A DNA stretch of 64,000 bases, from contig CAMFLR010000004.1 of NCBI GenBank assembly GCA_945957605.1, positions 248,001-312,000 on the forward strand. The letters run 5' to 3'. Of the stretch, positions 1 through 8,332 are shown in pieces. The notes beneath the pieces are model-generated. The model made no database searches, was not told where the DNA came from, and saw only the letters and a list, made by a program, of their open reading frames with translations. Within the stretch, counting starts at the first letter, position 1; each line of letters opens with the position of its first letter. Position numbers and translations under genes: made by a program. The DNA is from an uncultured Isosphaeraceae bacterium (lineage in GTDB: Bacteria; Planctomycetota; Planctomycetia; Isosphaerales; Isosphaeraceae).

Positions 1-595
1 TCCCATTCGTAAGCGAAAGCCCAGCCGATCGGTCGATAGTCGCCGTGCCACCGCTTACCGAGAGAATTTGATAACGCCCCGTGGTGAACCCGGCCCCAGC
101 AGAGATATTAATACTATTGTTAACATCTGCTTGCGTAAACGTGTGCGTCGCCGATGTCACCCCAGTCCCCGCACCGTTGGTGGCGAGGTCAGTTCCGCTG
201 AATTGCGATGAGGCTTGCTGGGTGTAGTCAATGCTCCACGAGCCGGATGTGGGGCTGGAAACCGTCGCAACTGCTTTGCTAAGCGTTGCCGCACCTGCGG
301 CAACCGAGGCGATTGGATAATCACCTGGAATCCAGTTCGTGCCGGATGCAACGTGGAGAACGGCGCCTACATCGCCTGCAACGAAAGTGTAATTTACCGA
401 GGTTACCGTGGGGCTGGCGGTATTGCCGTTGGTCGCTGCGAGTGTCGCATCAAGCGTTCCGGCGCTTAACGAATAAGCACCGGAGTTTGTTGAAGAGCCG
501 GTCGTCCTTACTTCCCACACCGTATTAGCGGATAAGGCAGCCCAACCCGGAGAGGCAAAGCAGACCGCAAGAAGTAACCAGACGAATCTAAGCAT
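1..595 (-). CDS. Secreted or virion-associated repeat protein, 3' part cut by window edge
   Basis: The frame is open from an ATG at 595 to the left edge, so at least 198 residues are present and the C-terminus is missing. The N-terminus (MLRFVWLLLAVCFASPGWA) looks like a Sec signal peptide. The rest is rich in Ser, Thr, Gly and Ala and holds two related blocks of about 70 residues, one with WIPGDYPIASVAAGAATLSKA and one with FTTGRYQILSVSGGTATIDRS, typical of beta-rich fibre or adhesin repeats. The start codon directly follows the stop of the next gene, so it belongs to the leftward late operon. A virion fibre or an exported surface protein are both possible; I cannot name a family. Confidence 0.7.
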   Translation of the reverse strand, partial: MLRFVWLLLAVCFASPGWAALSANTVWEVRTTGSSTNSGAYSLSAGTLDATLAATNGNTASPTVTSVNYTFVAGDVGAVLHVASGTNWIPGDYPIASVAAGAATLSKAVATVSSPTSGSWSIDYTQQASSQFSGTDLATNGAGTGVTSATHTFTQADVNNSINISAGAGFTTGRYQILSVSGGTATIDRSAGLSLTNG

Positions 596-901
596 TTAGA
601 TTACAGGGCGCACGCAAGCTTTGAGGGCGGTGGCGTAATTCGAGTCGCCGCTAATTGCCGTCTTCAGATCGTTCAACAGGGCGTTGATGGATAGCACATC
701 GGCAACGGAAAGAAGATTCGGCGGCCCATCCGTCCTACCATCGGTCCAAGTCGGGCTGCCTTGCGTAAGTGCGGCATAAACGGAGTCAATCGCTGCGATA
801 TCGTCTGCGATGTCGGTGTATAACGCTCGGATCTGCTCGCAACGAGGGCGAAGGCGGGTATCAACGAAGTTCTGTACTTGGGCATCGGTAGCCATTGTCA
901 T
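596..901 (-). CDS. Small phage late protein, unknown function
   Basis: A 101-aa protein in the leftward late operon, starting at the ATG with AGGAG five bases upstream. It is mostly helical (DTRLRPRCEQIRALYTDIAD) with an Asp/Gly-rich middle that could be a loop. Its TAA stop directly abuts the ATG of the signal-peptide protein. I do not recognise a family; position suggests a small structural or assembly protein. Confidence 0.6.
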   Translation of the reverse strand: MTMATDAQVQNFVDTRLRPRCEQIRALYTDIADDIAAIDSVYAALTQGSPTWTDGRTDGPPNLLSVADVLSINALLNDLKTAISGDSNYATALKACVRPVI

Positions 902-909
902 AAGCTCTC

Positions 910-1275
910 CTAATGGGTTGTTTCGTTAACTTTGCTTCCCACGATACGGCCATTTTCAAACACGGCTGTGCGGGGAGACTTGATTGCCCTTTCTAAGCTC
1001 GCATGGTTTATTCCTGCTTGCTGAGTCGCTGCGGCGTGGTCCTGCGCGAGATGGGCGATCACTTGGGTTTGCTGTCCGATCAATTGAATAAGCATGCCAA
1101 GCATCTCAACAAGCTGATTGTGACGGATATCTACCGCTTCTTTATCCTGCTTTTCCTGGTTGATTTTCGCGATGTGGTCTTGAAGATGAGCTTTAACCGT
1201 CGCGTCAATCGCGTCGTCCGGCGTGTGATCGGGGAACTTCAGCGTTTTCCCATTAGGAAGTTTGGCGAGTTTCAT
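910..1275 (-). CDS. Phage protein with short N-terminal KLPNGKTLKFPDHTPDD motif
   Basis: A 121-aa protein whose ATG overlaps the portal stop by 4 bp. The N-terminus (KLPNGKTLKFPDHTPDDAI) resembles the short beta-hairpin plus helix found at the start of several phage internal or ejection proteins. The middle (residues about 30-95) is a predicted amphipathic helix rich in Gln and His. The coupling to the portal gene suggests a role in the head or neck. Function is inferred from position only. Confidence 0.55.
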   Translation of the reverse strand: MKLAKLPNGKTLKFPDHTPDDAIDATVKAHLQDHIAKINQEKQDKEAVDIRHNQLVEMLGMLIQLIGQQTQVIAHLAQDHAAATQQAGINHASLERAIKSPRTAVFENGRIVGSKVNETTH

Positions 1276-3491
1276 AAACGGCTACCATCGTCTCCATAGC
1301 GGTAAATCGCATCGGACGTTTCATCTTCAGGTTCTTCATTGCCTTGCGCTCGGTTGTATTCTCGTACTTCATGCTCTTGAGCGTTCCGGCGGTCAATCTC
1401 GGCTTTTACGCCGATCTCCTGAAGTTTCGCGGCTTGCTCGGCCCTCAGCTTTTCGATGTCGAGTTGATGCTGAAGCAGGAGTTTTTTGGTGTCAGACTCA
1501 TGTTCCAGTTGCATTTCTTGCTTCTTGCGAGCAGCCTCAGCTTGCTGCGAAACAAGGTCTTGCTGTGCTTGAGCCTGTTGTTGAGCCTGAGCTACTTTCG
1601 CATCGTTTTGAGCCCTAAACTGCTCAAGCTGCATTTCTGCCTGCATTTTCTGCTGCTCGATTTGAGCCTGGGCTTGGGCCTTGGCTGCTTCGGGATTCGG
1701 CTTCTGAGGAGGCGGTTTATCCATTCCCTCCTCGATAACGTCTTCTACTTCTCTTCCAAGCTTGAACCGGCGCAGGCAGGAAAGCAGAATTTTCTTCGCG
1801 GAGTCCAAATCAATAACTCCGTTTTCAACCGCTGGGCCGATGTCCTTCATGAACCCACCGATGCCTTGGACAAGCTCAGTGACTTGTTCTCTTTCTGCTT
1901 CTTGATCCGCCGCGATGGTTGAGTCTGTCTCGATGTCGATGCGGTAGCGTCGCAGGGCATCACTTTGAATGATCTGCATTACTTGTTCCCAGGAAGGTTT
2001 CTGAAGAACCGCCTGGAGCTTCGGATCAAGTTGCGGGGTCTGCCCTGTTTGTTGGGCGGCTAACTGAGCCTGCTGAATTTGCATCTGCGCCGCTTGCTTA
2101 TCTGCTTCAAATGGAAGCTGAATGTCGGTTATTTGAGACAACACTTGCGGCGTGTAGTTCTCGGCGATGATCTCGGTCTTTTTCCTTACCAAGTCCCGAA
2201 TGAAGCGTTGAACCTCGCGTTGCTTCTTCTGGATGCGTTTACCACCGGTTTGAGCCTTTAGCTTTTGCGATCCAAACGGCTCGTCCGGGTCAGTCTGCCC
2301 CCGGAGAATGTCACCTAAACCCGTCAGTTCAAAAATGGTCTGCTTTACCTGTTCGCGGTAGACTAACAAGGTCTTCAAGATGTTCGCCGCCTGCTCAATC
2401 GGCAGCATGTAGATAGCTTTATCCAACCCACCCATGTTCATCGCCGTCTGGGCGGTGGACGTAGGAATCATCTCGTTATCCTCGGCCTTCAGGAGTTCCT
2501 TAAACTCACTGATGGTCGAGTCGTAAATGCCGCGTTGTTTTAGTGTCGACACAAGTTTGCCGATTCGCATCGTCACGCGGTCGAGTTCCTTCGCCTGGTC
2601 GCGGTAGAGCTCGAACTCAACCTGGGGGACAAGAGTTGTTGCGGTCTTCACCGCGTAGAGCGGGCGCGGGCAGTCAAAGAAGCCTTCCAGGTTCAATTTG
2701 TCGTCCTCAACGGCGAGGAAGTTCGTTATACATGACGGCGCTAACCACCTGACCTTTAACGTCTGCTTGTCCCAGATTTCCCAGACACGAACACGTTTGA
2801 ATATCGATGGTTCGGAATCGGCGACTTTCCTGTCGACACCTTCCATGACAACGTCGTAATCGACCTTGGAGCCGAAGCCGGGGAATTTCTTATCGACTTC
2901 TCCCCGTGTCAGTTGGTGCTCGTAGGCGATCCACGGGACTTCCTTCCAGGTAAAGCCCGGCCCCCTGCGGAAGCGGTCCCAAGGCACATGCTCGCAATAG
3001 GTGCGGGCATATGTCATCTCCTCGAAAGAATTTCCTTCTCCGTCCTCGCTCTCGGTTATCTCCGGCTCGAAACGTACACGGGCTACGCCACGGGATGGGA
3101 TGCAGTAGTTATATAAAACACTTTCGATCTCCTCGTCAAAGTCGTAAGCGTCGATGGAATACTCGACGGCGCGCTCTAAAACCTCGGCGGCGATACGTCC
3201 AACTGGGTCGGCGTCCTTAAACCTCCGCCGGATGTCGGCTTTGGGAGGTGTGGAGTAGAGCAGGGGCATAATCGTCTCAACGTTTGCCCAGTAAACGTTA
3301 AAGCTCCATTCCTTGCGTTCCTTCTCGTCGCGGAAGCGTTCGATGGCTTTCTGGCCCTTCTTCCGCCATTCCTTTTCTGTCTTTCCCGCAAGCTCGATCT
3401 CCATCAAAAAGCGGTTAACCTCTCCCGCCTCTCCTTTGCCGGCGTCTTCCGGCTTCTCGATCTGGGCGTCCTCGGTGGTTAAGTCCTGCAT
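1272..3491 (-). CDS. Phage portal protein
   Basis: A 739-aa protein immediately downstream of the terminase large subunit, overlapping its stop by one base. Size, the early segment on the handling of head assembly (WSFNVYWANVETIMPLLYS near residue 65) and the gene order TerS-TerL-portal fit P22-like portal proteins, which form the dodecameric DNA entry ring at one capsid vertex and dock the terminase. The last 200 residues are unusually rich in Gln, Ala and charged residues (many KAQAQAQ-type runs) and should form a long helical barrel or coiled coil, as in long-barrel portals. Family assignment is by pattern and synteny rather than by a catalytic motif. Confidence 0.8.
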   Translation of the reverse strand: MQDLTTEDAQIEKPEDAGKGEAGEVNRFLMEIELAGKTEKEWRKKGQKAIERFRDEKERKEWSFNVYWANVETIMPLLYSTPPKADIRRRFKDADPVGRIAAEVLERAVEYSIDAYDFDEEIESVLYNYCIPSRGVARVRFEPEITESEDGEGNSFEEMTYARTYCEHVPWDRFRRGPGFTWKEVPWIAYEHQLTRGEVDKKFPGFGSKVDYDVVMEGVDRKVADSEPSIFKRVRVWEIWDKQTLKVRWLAPSCITNFLAVEDDKLNLEGFFDCPRPLYAVKTATTLVPQVEFELYRDQAKELDRVTMRIGKLVSTLKQRGIYDSTISEFKELLKAEDNEMIPTSTAQTAMNMGGLDKAIYMLPIEQAANILKTLLVYREQVKQTIFELTGLGDILRGQTDPDEPFGSQKLKAQTGGKRIQKKQREVQRFIRDLVRKKTEIIAENYTPQVLSQITDIQLPFEADKQAAQMQIQQAQLAAQQTGQTPQLDPKLQAVLQKPSWEQVMQIIQSDALRRYRIDIETDSTIAADQEAEREQVTELVQGIGGFMKDIGPAVENGVIDLDSAKKILLSCLRRFKLGREVEDVIEEGMDKPPPQKPNPEAAKAQAQAQIEQQKMQAEMQLEQFRAQNDAKVAQAQQQAQAQQDLVSQQAEAARKKQEMQLEHESDTKKLLLQHQLDIEKLRAEQAAKLQEIGVKAEIDRRNAQEHEVREYNRAQGNEEPEDETSDAIYRYGDDGSRL

Positions 3492-4960
3492 TAATCCTCG
3501 TCACGGCGTTTCCTCCGGATGTGATCCTGGAGCATTTGGTTAAGAGTGGGCGGAGCAGGCGGCTGCCAGGGCTCGGACTTCTCCGGCTCCTTAGCCGCCA
3601 CCATCTCGGCCAGCATCCGACCGAGGAGTGACATCGCGTCCACCTGGTCGTCGTGCTTTCCGCTGTCGAATTGCAGTAGCTCGCGGATCAGGGGCTCCGT
3701 CCACTCGGCATGGCGGGGGAAGTAGACTTTCTTCTGGGCCATTCTCCCGCGAATCGCCTGAGCCCGCGTCGGCTTGTCGGTGGCGGATGAAAACTGCTTG
3801 CGGTAGCAGAAGGCCTTCCGCTCCGCCTGCCGCTTGGTGATGAGCGGGTCGAGGCTCTTCAATATCTGCCCCGATTCCTCGGCCCATTGCAGGGGCCGAT
3901 GGCGGAGGATCAAGTCGAGCAACGCCTCAACCCATTCAAGCGAATCGGTGCGTCCTCGCCATAAGTCAGTCAGATAAATATCGTCGTTCGGATCGACCCC
4001 GGCCACAAGATGGACGGTGTAATCCCCGCCGTCAGCGGTGACTGCGTAGTCACTCGCTCCGTACATCCGGAGGTGTTTCGGAAGCTGGTCGTAGTAACAA
4101 ATCCACTCCCGCTTAAAGAACTCACCATCCTCGGGAACGGGTCGTTGTTGGTACAACGCTGTCCAGTCGCGCGTGCCGATGGCTCGCTTGATCCGATCCA
4201 AAGCGTCAGCCGGGTACGCTTCGGGCCAAAGCGGCTCGGCGAGGTCTCGCCCTAACGGATCGTCCGCTTCTGCCAGAGCCGGAAGACTCAGGATCGTCCA
4301 ATCCTCGTGGGCGTGATCCGATTGAAGCCACCCCGTTAAGTCGTCTTCATGCCATCGTGTCTGGATTACTACAACTTTGGCATCCGGCATGAGCCGGGTA
4401 TAGGCGGTAGAGGTGTACCAGTCCTTGTTGCGCTTGCGGATCGTCTCACTCTCGGCTTCTTCCCGGTTTTTCACGGGGTCGTCGATGAGCAGAAGGTGGG
4501 CGCCGCGACCTGTTAACGGGCCTCCAATACCCGCTGCGAAGTAAGCTCCGTCCAATTCTGTGGAGAGGCTTTCTCCGCCCTGCGAGACGTGGAATCGTTT
4601 ACTGCTCTTGCTATCACCTTTAAGGCGGCATCCGGGGAAAATTCCCTGAAAAGTCGGATCGGCAATCTGATCGCGGACTTTTCTACCAAAGTCGTCCGCC
4701 AGTTCCTGGGCGTACGTTGCTGCGATGACGTAATGGTTGGGGTTTCTCCCCAAGTACCAGGCAGGAAAGAACTCGCTCGCCAGCATGGATTTTCCATGTC
4801 TTGGCGGCATCGAGATCATCAGGCGTTTAATATCGCCACGTTCAACCGCTTCAAGGTGGCGGGCGATGAGCAGGTGGTGCCTTCCTCGCTGATAGCTCGG
4901 CCACTGGTAGGCCGCGTAGGCGATCAGCCGTGAGAAGGCGAAGTCTTCAGGAGTCGGCAC
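3491..4960 (-). CDS. terL: Terminase large subunit (packaging ATPase/nuclease)
   Basis: A 489-aa protein with the two-domain terminase layout. The ATPase half has a Walker A-like motif (MISMPPRHGKSMLASEFF, about residues 47-64) and a Walker B motif (LLLIDDPVKNREEAE, about residue 155). The C-terminal half has acidic residues typical of an RNase H-like nuclease, ending with KHDDQVDAMSLLGRM. The enzyme pumps DNA through the portal and cuts concatemers. It overlaps the small-subunit gene by 14 bp and the portal by 1 bp, a classic packaging cassette. The class with PPRHGKS is common in phages and gene transfer agents. Confidence 0.92.
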   Translation of the reverse strand: MPTPEDFAFSRLIAYAAYQWPSYQRGRHHLLIARHLEAVERGDIKRLMISMPPRHGKSMLASEFFPAWYLGRNPNHYVIAATYAQELADDFGRKVRDQIADPTFQGIFPGCRLKGDSKSSKRFHVSQGGESLSTELDGAYFAAGIGGPLTGRGAHLLLIDDPVKNREEAESETIRKRNKDWYTSTAYTRLMPDAKVVVIQTRWHEDDLTGWLQSDHAHEDWTILSLPALAEADDPLGRDLAEPLWPEAYPADALDRIKRAIGTRDWTALYQQRPVPEDGEFFKREWICYYDQLPKHLRMYGASDYAVTADGGDYTVHLVAGVDPNDDIYLTDLWRGRTDSLEWVEALLDLILRHRPLQWAEESGQILKSLDPLITKRQAERKAFCYRKQFSSATDKPTRAQAIRGRMAQKKVYFPRHAEWTEPLIRELLQFDSGKHDDQVDAMSLLGRMLAEMVAAKEPEKSEPWQPPAPPTLNQMLQDHIRRKRRDED

Positions 4961-5342
4961 TCAATGCCGCTGCGACAGCCGCGTCACGCTGCTCTTTGGT
5001 GGTCACAGTGACGCTGGCATTCAAATCCGTTTGGACGCGCTCGCCGTACTTCTTCGGCTGCATCTTTCCTGCGTACCACTTCCGTGCGTCAATTCTTACC
5101 CGCTTATCGTCTGAGGGTATTTGTGGATCGTCGCTAATCGTAAGCACATCCTCGGCAATGTAGTCGATCTGGGCTTCACGGGCGCGCGCGTAGTTGTCGG
5201 CGAAGCCAGGATTGTCCCTCAGCCACTGGAAGACGTCCCGGTAAGGTATTTCCAGTTCTTTGCATACTGCCACCAGACTTTTGCCCTGAGCTAGATTGGA
5301 GCAAATGTCGTCTGCAAGTTGAGGGGTGTACTTGGCCGACAT
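4947..5342 (-). CDS. terS: Terminase small subunit (DNA-recognition)
   Basis: A 131-aa protein upstream of terL with an N-terminal helix-turn-helix (ADDICSNLAQGKSLVAVCKE and IPYRDVFQWLRDNP), then a helical oligomerisation region (FADNYARAREAQIDYIAEDV). This is the layout of the terminase small-subunit-like family, which binds the packaging site and feeds DNA to TerL. The tail is basic. The 14-bp overlap with terL supports cotranslation. Confidence 0.82.
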   Translation of the reverse strand: MSAKYTPQLADDICSNLAQGKSLVAVCKELEIPYRDVFQWLRDNPGFADNYARAREAQIDYIAEDVLTISDDPQIPSDDKRVRIDARKWYAGKMQPKKYGERVQTDLNASVTVTTKEQRDAAVAAALSADS

Positions 5343-5348
5343 GCCGAC

Positions 5349-5516
5349 TTACTTGTAATCCTTAAAGCCGTAGCTGCCTTTGCCACTCGTGACCTTCGTA
5401 TCCTTCGGGGCCTTATTTTGCTCAGCCGGAGCCTCGGCACCGCCCACGCCGTTCTTACCGTGGGGCGTGCCGTCGTTGGACATTTCGTTCTGATTCGTGG
5501 GTTTGTTGTCGCTCAT
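5349..5516 (-). CDS. Short hydrophilic phage protein ending KGSYGFKDYK
   Basis: A 55-aa ORF found by reading the minus strand between terS and the next gene; ATGA overlap with the upstream gene at 5513-5516. It is almost all polar (Asn, Gly, Lys, Pro) and likely disordered, ending in GKGSYGFKDYK. The gene two places upstream (5724-5957) ends DKGSHGFKPFY, so the two share a C-terminal GS(Y/H)GFK tag. Function unknown; the shared tail may be a docking or scaffold-binding peptide. Confidence 0.6.
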   Translation of the reverse strand: MSDNKPTNQNEMSNDGTPHGKNGVGGAEAPAEQNKAPKDTKVTSGKGSYGFKDYK

Positions 5517-5722
5517 CGTATCCACCTTTTGTTCATCAATTCTCGCTGAGTTATCTTGAAATCAGGCCCAGGTACTGCGAGTTCCCAAACGTGCTTGCGG
5601 CCAACATAATAAACCGCCCATCCTGTTTTGTGATCGCTACTCTGGAAAGGTCTCAAGCGGCGATTTCGGCGTAGCCATTCTCCAAGTCGAGTGCGATCGA
5701 ACTTGTATAACCAAACTCTCAT
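5513..5722 (-). CDS. Small phage protein, unknown function
   Basis: A 69-aa protein starting MRVWLYKFDRTRLGEWLRR. I chose this internal ATG at 5722 because it lies one base after the stop of the upstream gene and removes an atypical Arg/Ser-rich extension. Its stop overlaps the next start (ATGA). Basic and aromatic; no family recognised. Confidence 0.6.
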   Translation of the reverse strand: MRVWLYKFDRTRLGEWLRRNRRLRPFQSSDHKTGWAVYYVGRKHVWELAVPGPDFKITQRELMNKRWIR

Positions 5723-5723
5723 T

Positions 5724-5957
5724 TTAGTAGAACGGCTTGAATCCGTGAGAGCCTTTATCGGTGATGTCTCCCTTGGGGTTGCTCGGCCCCTCGTTCTTGA
5801 TGGCACGCCGCCCGTTGTCGCGGCCTTGGTACATCCCTTTGCCTTCCTTGCCGGTCATGTCAGTCTTACCCGAGGTTGCGGAGGTTTGGCCGAGCTGATT
5901 GTTGGAGTTTGAGGTTGGCACGGGACGCTTGCCAGTAACGCCAGATTTAAATGCCAT
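5724..5957 (-). CDS. Gly/Asn-rich small phage protein ending KGSHGFKPFY
   Basis: A 77-aa protein beginning MAFKSGVTGKRPVPTSNSNN. The ATG at 5957 has AGAGGT about seven bases upstream, better than the longer reading frame. Low-complexity, polar and basic, probably disordered. Its C-terminus matches that of the 55-aa protein at 5349-5516. Unknown function in the head/packaging cluster. Confidence 0.6.
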   Translation of the reverse strand: MAFKSGVTGKRPVPTSNSNNQLGQTSATSGKTDMTGKEGKGMYQGRDNGRRAIKNEGPSNPKGDITDKGSHGFKPFY

Positions 5958-5958
5958 G

Positions 5959-6153
5959 CTATTTACCTCTTTTGCCAGGATGGTTGAATTTCGTTTTAGC
6001 ATTCAACGCAAATACTTCTTTGCGTTCCATTTTTACGTTTCCCGCTTTCTTCGCCGATGAAATCTCTTTCTTGAGATTCTTAACCTCAAGGCCCTTCTTC
6101 CCGACAGCTTTGGTGAGGGTTCCTTTATTTTCGGGATTGATTTTGATGGTCAT
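5959..6153 (-). CDS. Small basic phage protein
   Basis: A 64-aa, lysine-rich protein starting MTIKINPENKGTLTKAVGKK. The ATG at 6153 is preceded by GGAGGAATTC, a strong ribosome binding site that decides the start. It contains a helical charged stretch (KNLKKEISSAKKAG). Likely nucleic-acid-binding or a small structural protein; this is inference from charge. Confidence 0.65.
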   Translation of the reverse strand: MTIKINPENKGTLTKAVGKKGLEVKNLKKEISSAKKAGNVKMERKEVFALNAKTKFNHPGKRGK

Positions 6154-6226
6154 GAATTCCTCCGTGGGGACACGAAAACTATTCTCGCAGACCTTAGCAC
6201 GAGAGCGCCAATGCGTAAAGTTATTT

Positions 6227-6706
6227 TTATACGCCAAAATGGGAAACAAGATCATCCAGGGCCGAACGAAGATAGTCCATGCCGTGGCGTTGTGCGCTGC
6301 GCTTGCTCTTAAAGCCCTTGACTTGCCCTGCCAATTCCCCCTCACAGCACACCCAATAAGCAACCTTCCTCTCGTTCTCGCCCCGGATGGATTCCAGCGC
6401 CTGGCGATAATGATGCGCAGCCAGTCCGTAGTTCTTGAATTCCTCTGACGGCATTTTCTCACCGTAGACCATAAGTCTGTAACCAGCGGCCACACCGTAG
6501 TACCAGAGGCCATAAAGTTTGTTTCCCGCGTCGTATCGACGCCTGCCCCTTAGCTCTTCCTTTGGGTGTTCTAACTGATTGCGGCGGAAGTAGTAATCGA
6601 GCGGGAATTGAAGACGAACGAACTGGATGCCTTTATTCCCCTCGGTCGTCTCGCGAACGACTCCGTGATTCATCGCTTCTGGAGTGGGGCCAAGCAGAGC
6701 GTCCAT
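6227..6706 (-). CDS. Phage protein, possible late regulator, unknown
   Basis: A 159-aa protein with a central Arg/Tyr/Trp-rich region (RRRYDAGNKLYGLWYYGVAAG) and a conserved-looking C-terminal half (VAYWVCCEGELAGQV and GMDYLRSALDDLVSHF). The general shape, a basic aromatic helical domain just upstream of the late packaging genes, is seen in small late-gene regulators, but no diagnostic motif is present. Treated as unknown. Confidence 0.6.
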   Translation of the reverse strand: MDALLGPTPEAMNHGVVRETTEGNKGIQFVRLQFPLDYYFRRNQLEHPKEELRGRRRYDAGNKLYGLWYYGVAAGYRLMVYGEKMPSEEFKNYGLAAHHYRQALESIRGENERKVAYWVCCEGELAGQVKGFKSKRSAQRHGMDYLRSALDDLVSHFGV

Positions 6707-6737
6707 CTCCGAGTAATCGCATAAATAAACGAAAAAT

Positions 6738-7070
6738 TCAATCGGATTTTCGTCCCTTGTTCGTCTTTGGTTTGGGAGGGAGTTTCACGACCTCGTCCGC
6801 TATCTTCACAGCTCTTTCTCTAACAACCGAGGGATTGAGATTGGCCTGCAAACACACCTCTTGGAAATCCGATCCATCGCGAAGTAACCAAGTCCGAGCA
6901 CGAAGCGAAACGTGATATCGCTCATTCTCGCTACAAAGAGTCATGGCTTTCATGTCGTAAAACGCTTGCATGATGACCGCACGCCAGAGGCAAACTTCGG
7001 GGCAGTATCTCTCCCGTGTTGCCGGATCTCCAAAGTAAACGTCAGGCAGTTCGTCAACAGATTCATGCAT
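6738..7070 (-). CDS. Phage hypothetical protein, helical
   Basis: A 110-aa protein that overlaps the upstream nuclease-like gene by 8 bp. Sequence such as REVCLWRAVIMQAFYDMKAM (read loosely: ERYCPEVCLWRAVIMQAF) and FQEVCLQANLNPSVVRERA suggests a compact helical domain with a possible helix-turn-helix in its second half, and the tail is basic (PPKPKTNKGRKSD). A DNA-binding role is plausible but not shown. Confidence 0.6.
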   Translation of the reverse strand: MHESVDELPDVYFGDPATRERYCPEVCLWRAVIMQAFYDMKAMTLCSENERYHVSLRARTWLLRDGSDFQEVCLQANLNPSVVRERAVKIADEVVKLPPKPKTNKGRKSD

Positions 7071-7386
7071 TCACGTCAATCCAATGACGAAGGTAATGCT
7101 CTGCTTGCGCTTCCCACCAGTCAGGAGGGCCGAAGAACGACTCCCCGTGTTGGTGCTGCTTCAGGTGCTCGCCGTGGGTGAGTGGGACGGCAGAGAAGGG
7201 GGGCTTACACCCCGTTCCCGCTCCGTGGGCGACCCGGCGGACGTGGGCGGCGATGCACCGTCCCTCGCCGGATCCAAGGTATTCGCTGAAACGCCCGCTG
7301 ACGCAGCTACGTTGCTTTTGCACCCAAGCCCGAAATTCGGCGTCGGTTCCTGTTTTGTGGGCCTTGTTGATGAGTTCAGAGTCCAT
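7063..7386 (-). CDS. DUF968/YbcO-like small nuclease
   Basis: A 107-aa protein from the ATG at 7386 (a GTG 15 bases upstream is possible). The core GRCIAAHVRRVAHGAGTG followed by AVPLTHGEHLKQHQHGE resembles the HNH-like fold of the DUF968/YbcO/Ref group: a conserved AH.RR segment, then a loop and H-x6-H. Such proteins are small prophage endonucleases acting in recombination. One cysteine (CVSG) and few others remain, so zinc coordination may be reduced. It heads the leftward late operon. Confidence 0.65.
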   Translation of the reverse strand: MDSELINKAHKTGTDAEFRAWVQKQRSCVSGRFSEYLGSGEGRCIAAHVRRVAHGAGTGCKPPFSAVPLTHGEHLKQHQHGESFFGPPDWWEAQAEHYLRHWIDVNA

Positions 7387-7774
7387 ACTCTCGCATAACA
7401 CGATTACGTCACGCTTACAATCTCGTATAACTCAGTAGCGGCAGTTCCGTCGTAGCCCGTCCGCACATTACCCACAATCGACTGCGCCGGCCTTTTGAGG
7501 GCCGCTCCGTCTCATGTGGATAAGTGCTAGCAATGCAACTAGATTCTGAGATGAAGGCAGCATACTCCCCTGCGAAGAGGAGAGATGCAACTGAGTTCAT
7601 CGACTCGGTTGTTGTCCAAAGAGGCTGCCTACTTGGCTGCGTCGCAGGTTGCCCGATACTCGACGCTCCTCCGTCAACTCTGGCTTTACGCCACGACGGT
7701 TCTATCACAGGGGACTTTTAGACAAACGAACCCCTGCAAATGTCACTTACTCGGGGGTCGTGCACGGTGCCGCT

Positions 7775-7801
7775 GCCGGTCATGTTCCCGGCCTCTTTTT
7801 T
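7775..7801 (+). terminator. Terminator-like hairpin 1
   Basis: GCCGG (7775-7779) pairs with CCGGC (7788-7792) around an 8-base loop and is followed by CTCTTTTTT. The stem is short. Confidence 0.45.
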
Positions 7802-7855
7802 CTCCTTGACGGAGCCCGCGATTTACGGCATTAGTTGTGGTGCATGTCACTATGT

Positions 7856-7887
7856 AGCCACGGAGCGATCGTCCCGTGGCTTTTTTC
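7856..7887 (+). terminator. Intrinsic terminator hairpin 2
   Basis: AGCCACGG (7856-7863) pairs perfectly with CCGTGGCT (7874-7881), 10-base loop, followed directly by a run of T. It ends 32 bases before the NinB-like start, so it stops rightward transcription coming from 7.4-7.85 kb, or acts as an attenuator for the gene at 7919. Confidence 0.7.
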
Positions 7888-7918
7888 TTGGTAACATAAA
7901 GAAATCATAAATGCAACG

Positions 7919-8332
7919 ATGGAACGCACGCTCACCTTCCGCGTAGAGAACGGTCTCCCCAAGTGGGTGCTGGCTGAGATTGAGGAATTGTGCCAAGGGA
8001 TGGAAGGAAAGCGAATCGCTCTCACGCTTCGCGAGCAGAAGGTGCGCCGATCAGGCAACCAGAACCGCTACTACTGGGGCATCGTGATACCGAAAGTGCT
8101 GGAGATGTTCACCGAGGCGGGAAATAATCTCGATCCGGAAACCGTTCATGGGTTCCTTAAGGAGCATATCGGCGGGCTGGTGACAGTCATCCTCGATCCT
8201 GCGGGGAAGCGGAAGTCCGTCGTCGGATCGACCACCGCACTCTCGACAGCCGAGTTTGAGTTGTACTTAGAAAAGGTTCGAGCGTGGGCAGCGGAATTCG
8301 GAACTCAGATACCGCTCCCGAACGAGGTTTAG
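7919..8332 (+). CDS. NinB/Orf-like recombination mediator
   Basis: A 137-aa protein. The segment LTLREQKVRRSGNQNRYYWG matches the NinB (lambda Orf) pattern of a beta strand, RS..QNR..W and a following helix (VIPKVLEMFTEAG, then VHGFLKEHI). NinB proteins bind single-stranded DNA and SSB and help phage-encoded or RecA strand exchange. It is alone on the plus strand and meets the HNH gene tail-to-tail with a 4-bp overlap. Assignment from motif and length (lambda Orf is 146 aa). Confidence 0.75.
   Translation: MERTLTFRVENGLPKWVLAEIEELCQGMEGKRIALTLREQKVRRSGNQNRYYWGIVIPKVLEMFTEAGNNLDPETVHGFLKEHIGGLVTVILDPAGKRKSVVGSTTALSTAEFELYLEKVRAWAAEFGTQIPLPNEV

Larger units (their letters stand above)
7402..7918. 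other. 517-bp stretch with no convincing gene, two terminator-like hairpins
   Basis: Between the divergent YbcO-like and NinB-like genes I find no reading frame with credible composition and start. Short rightward frames exist (from 7524 and 7585) but look random. The right half holds two hairpins followed by T-runs (listed separately), so a short rightward transcript, perhaps a small RNA, may end here. Confidence 0.5.
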
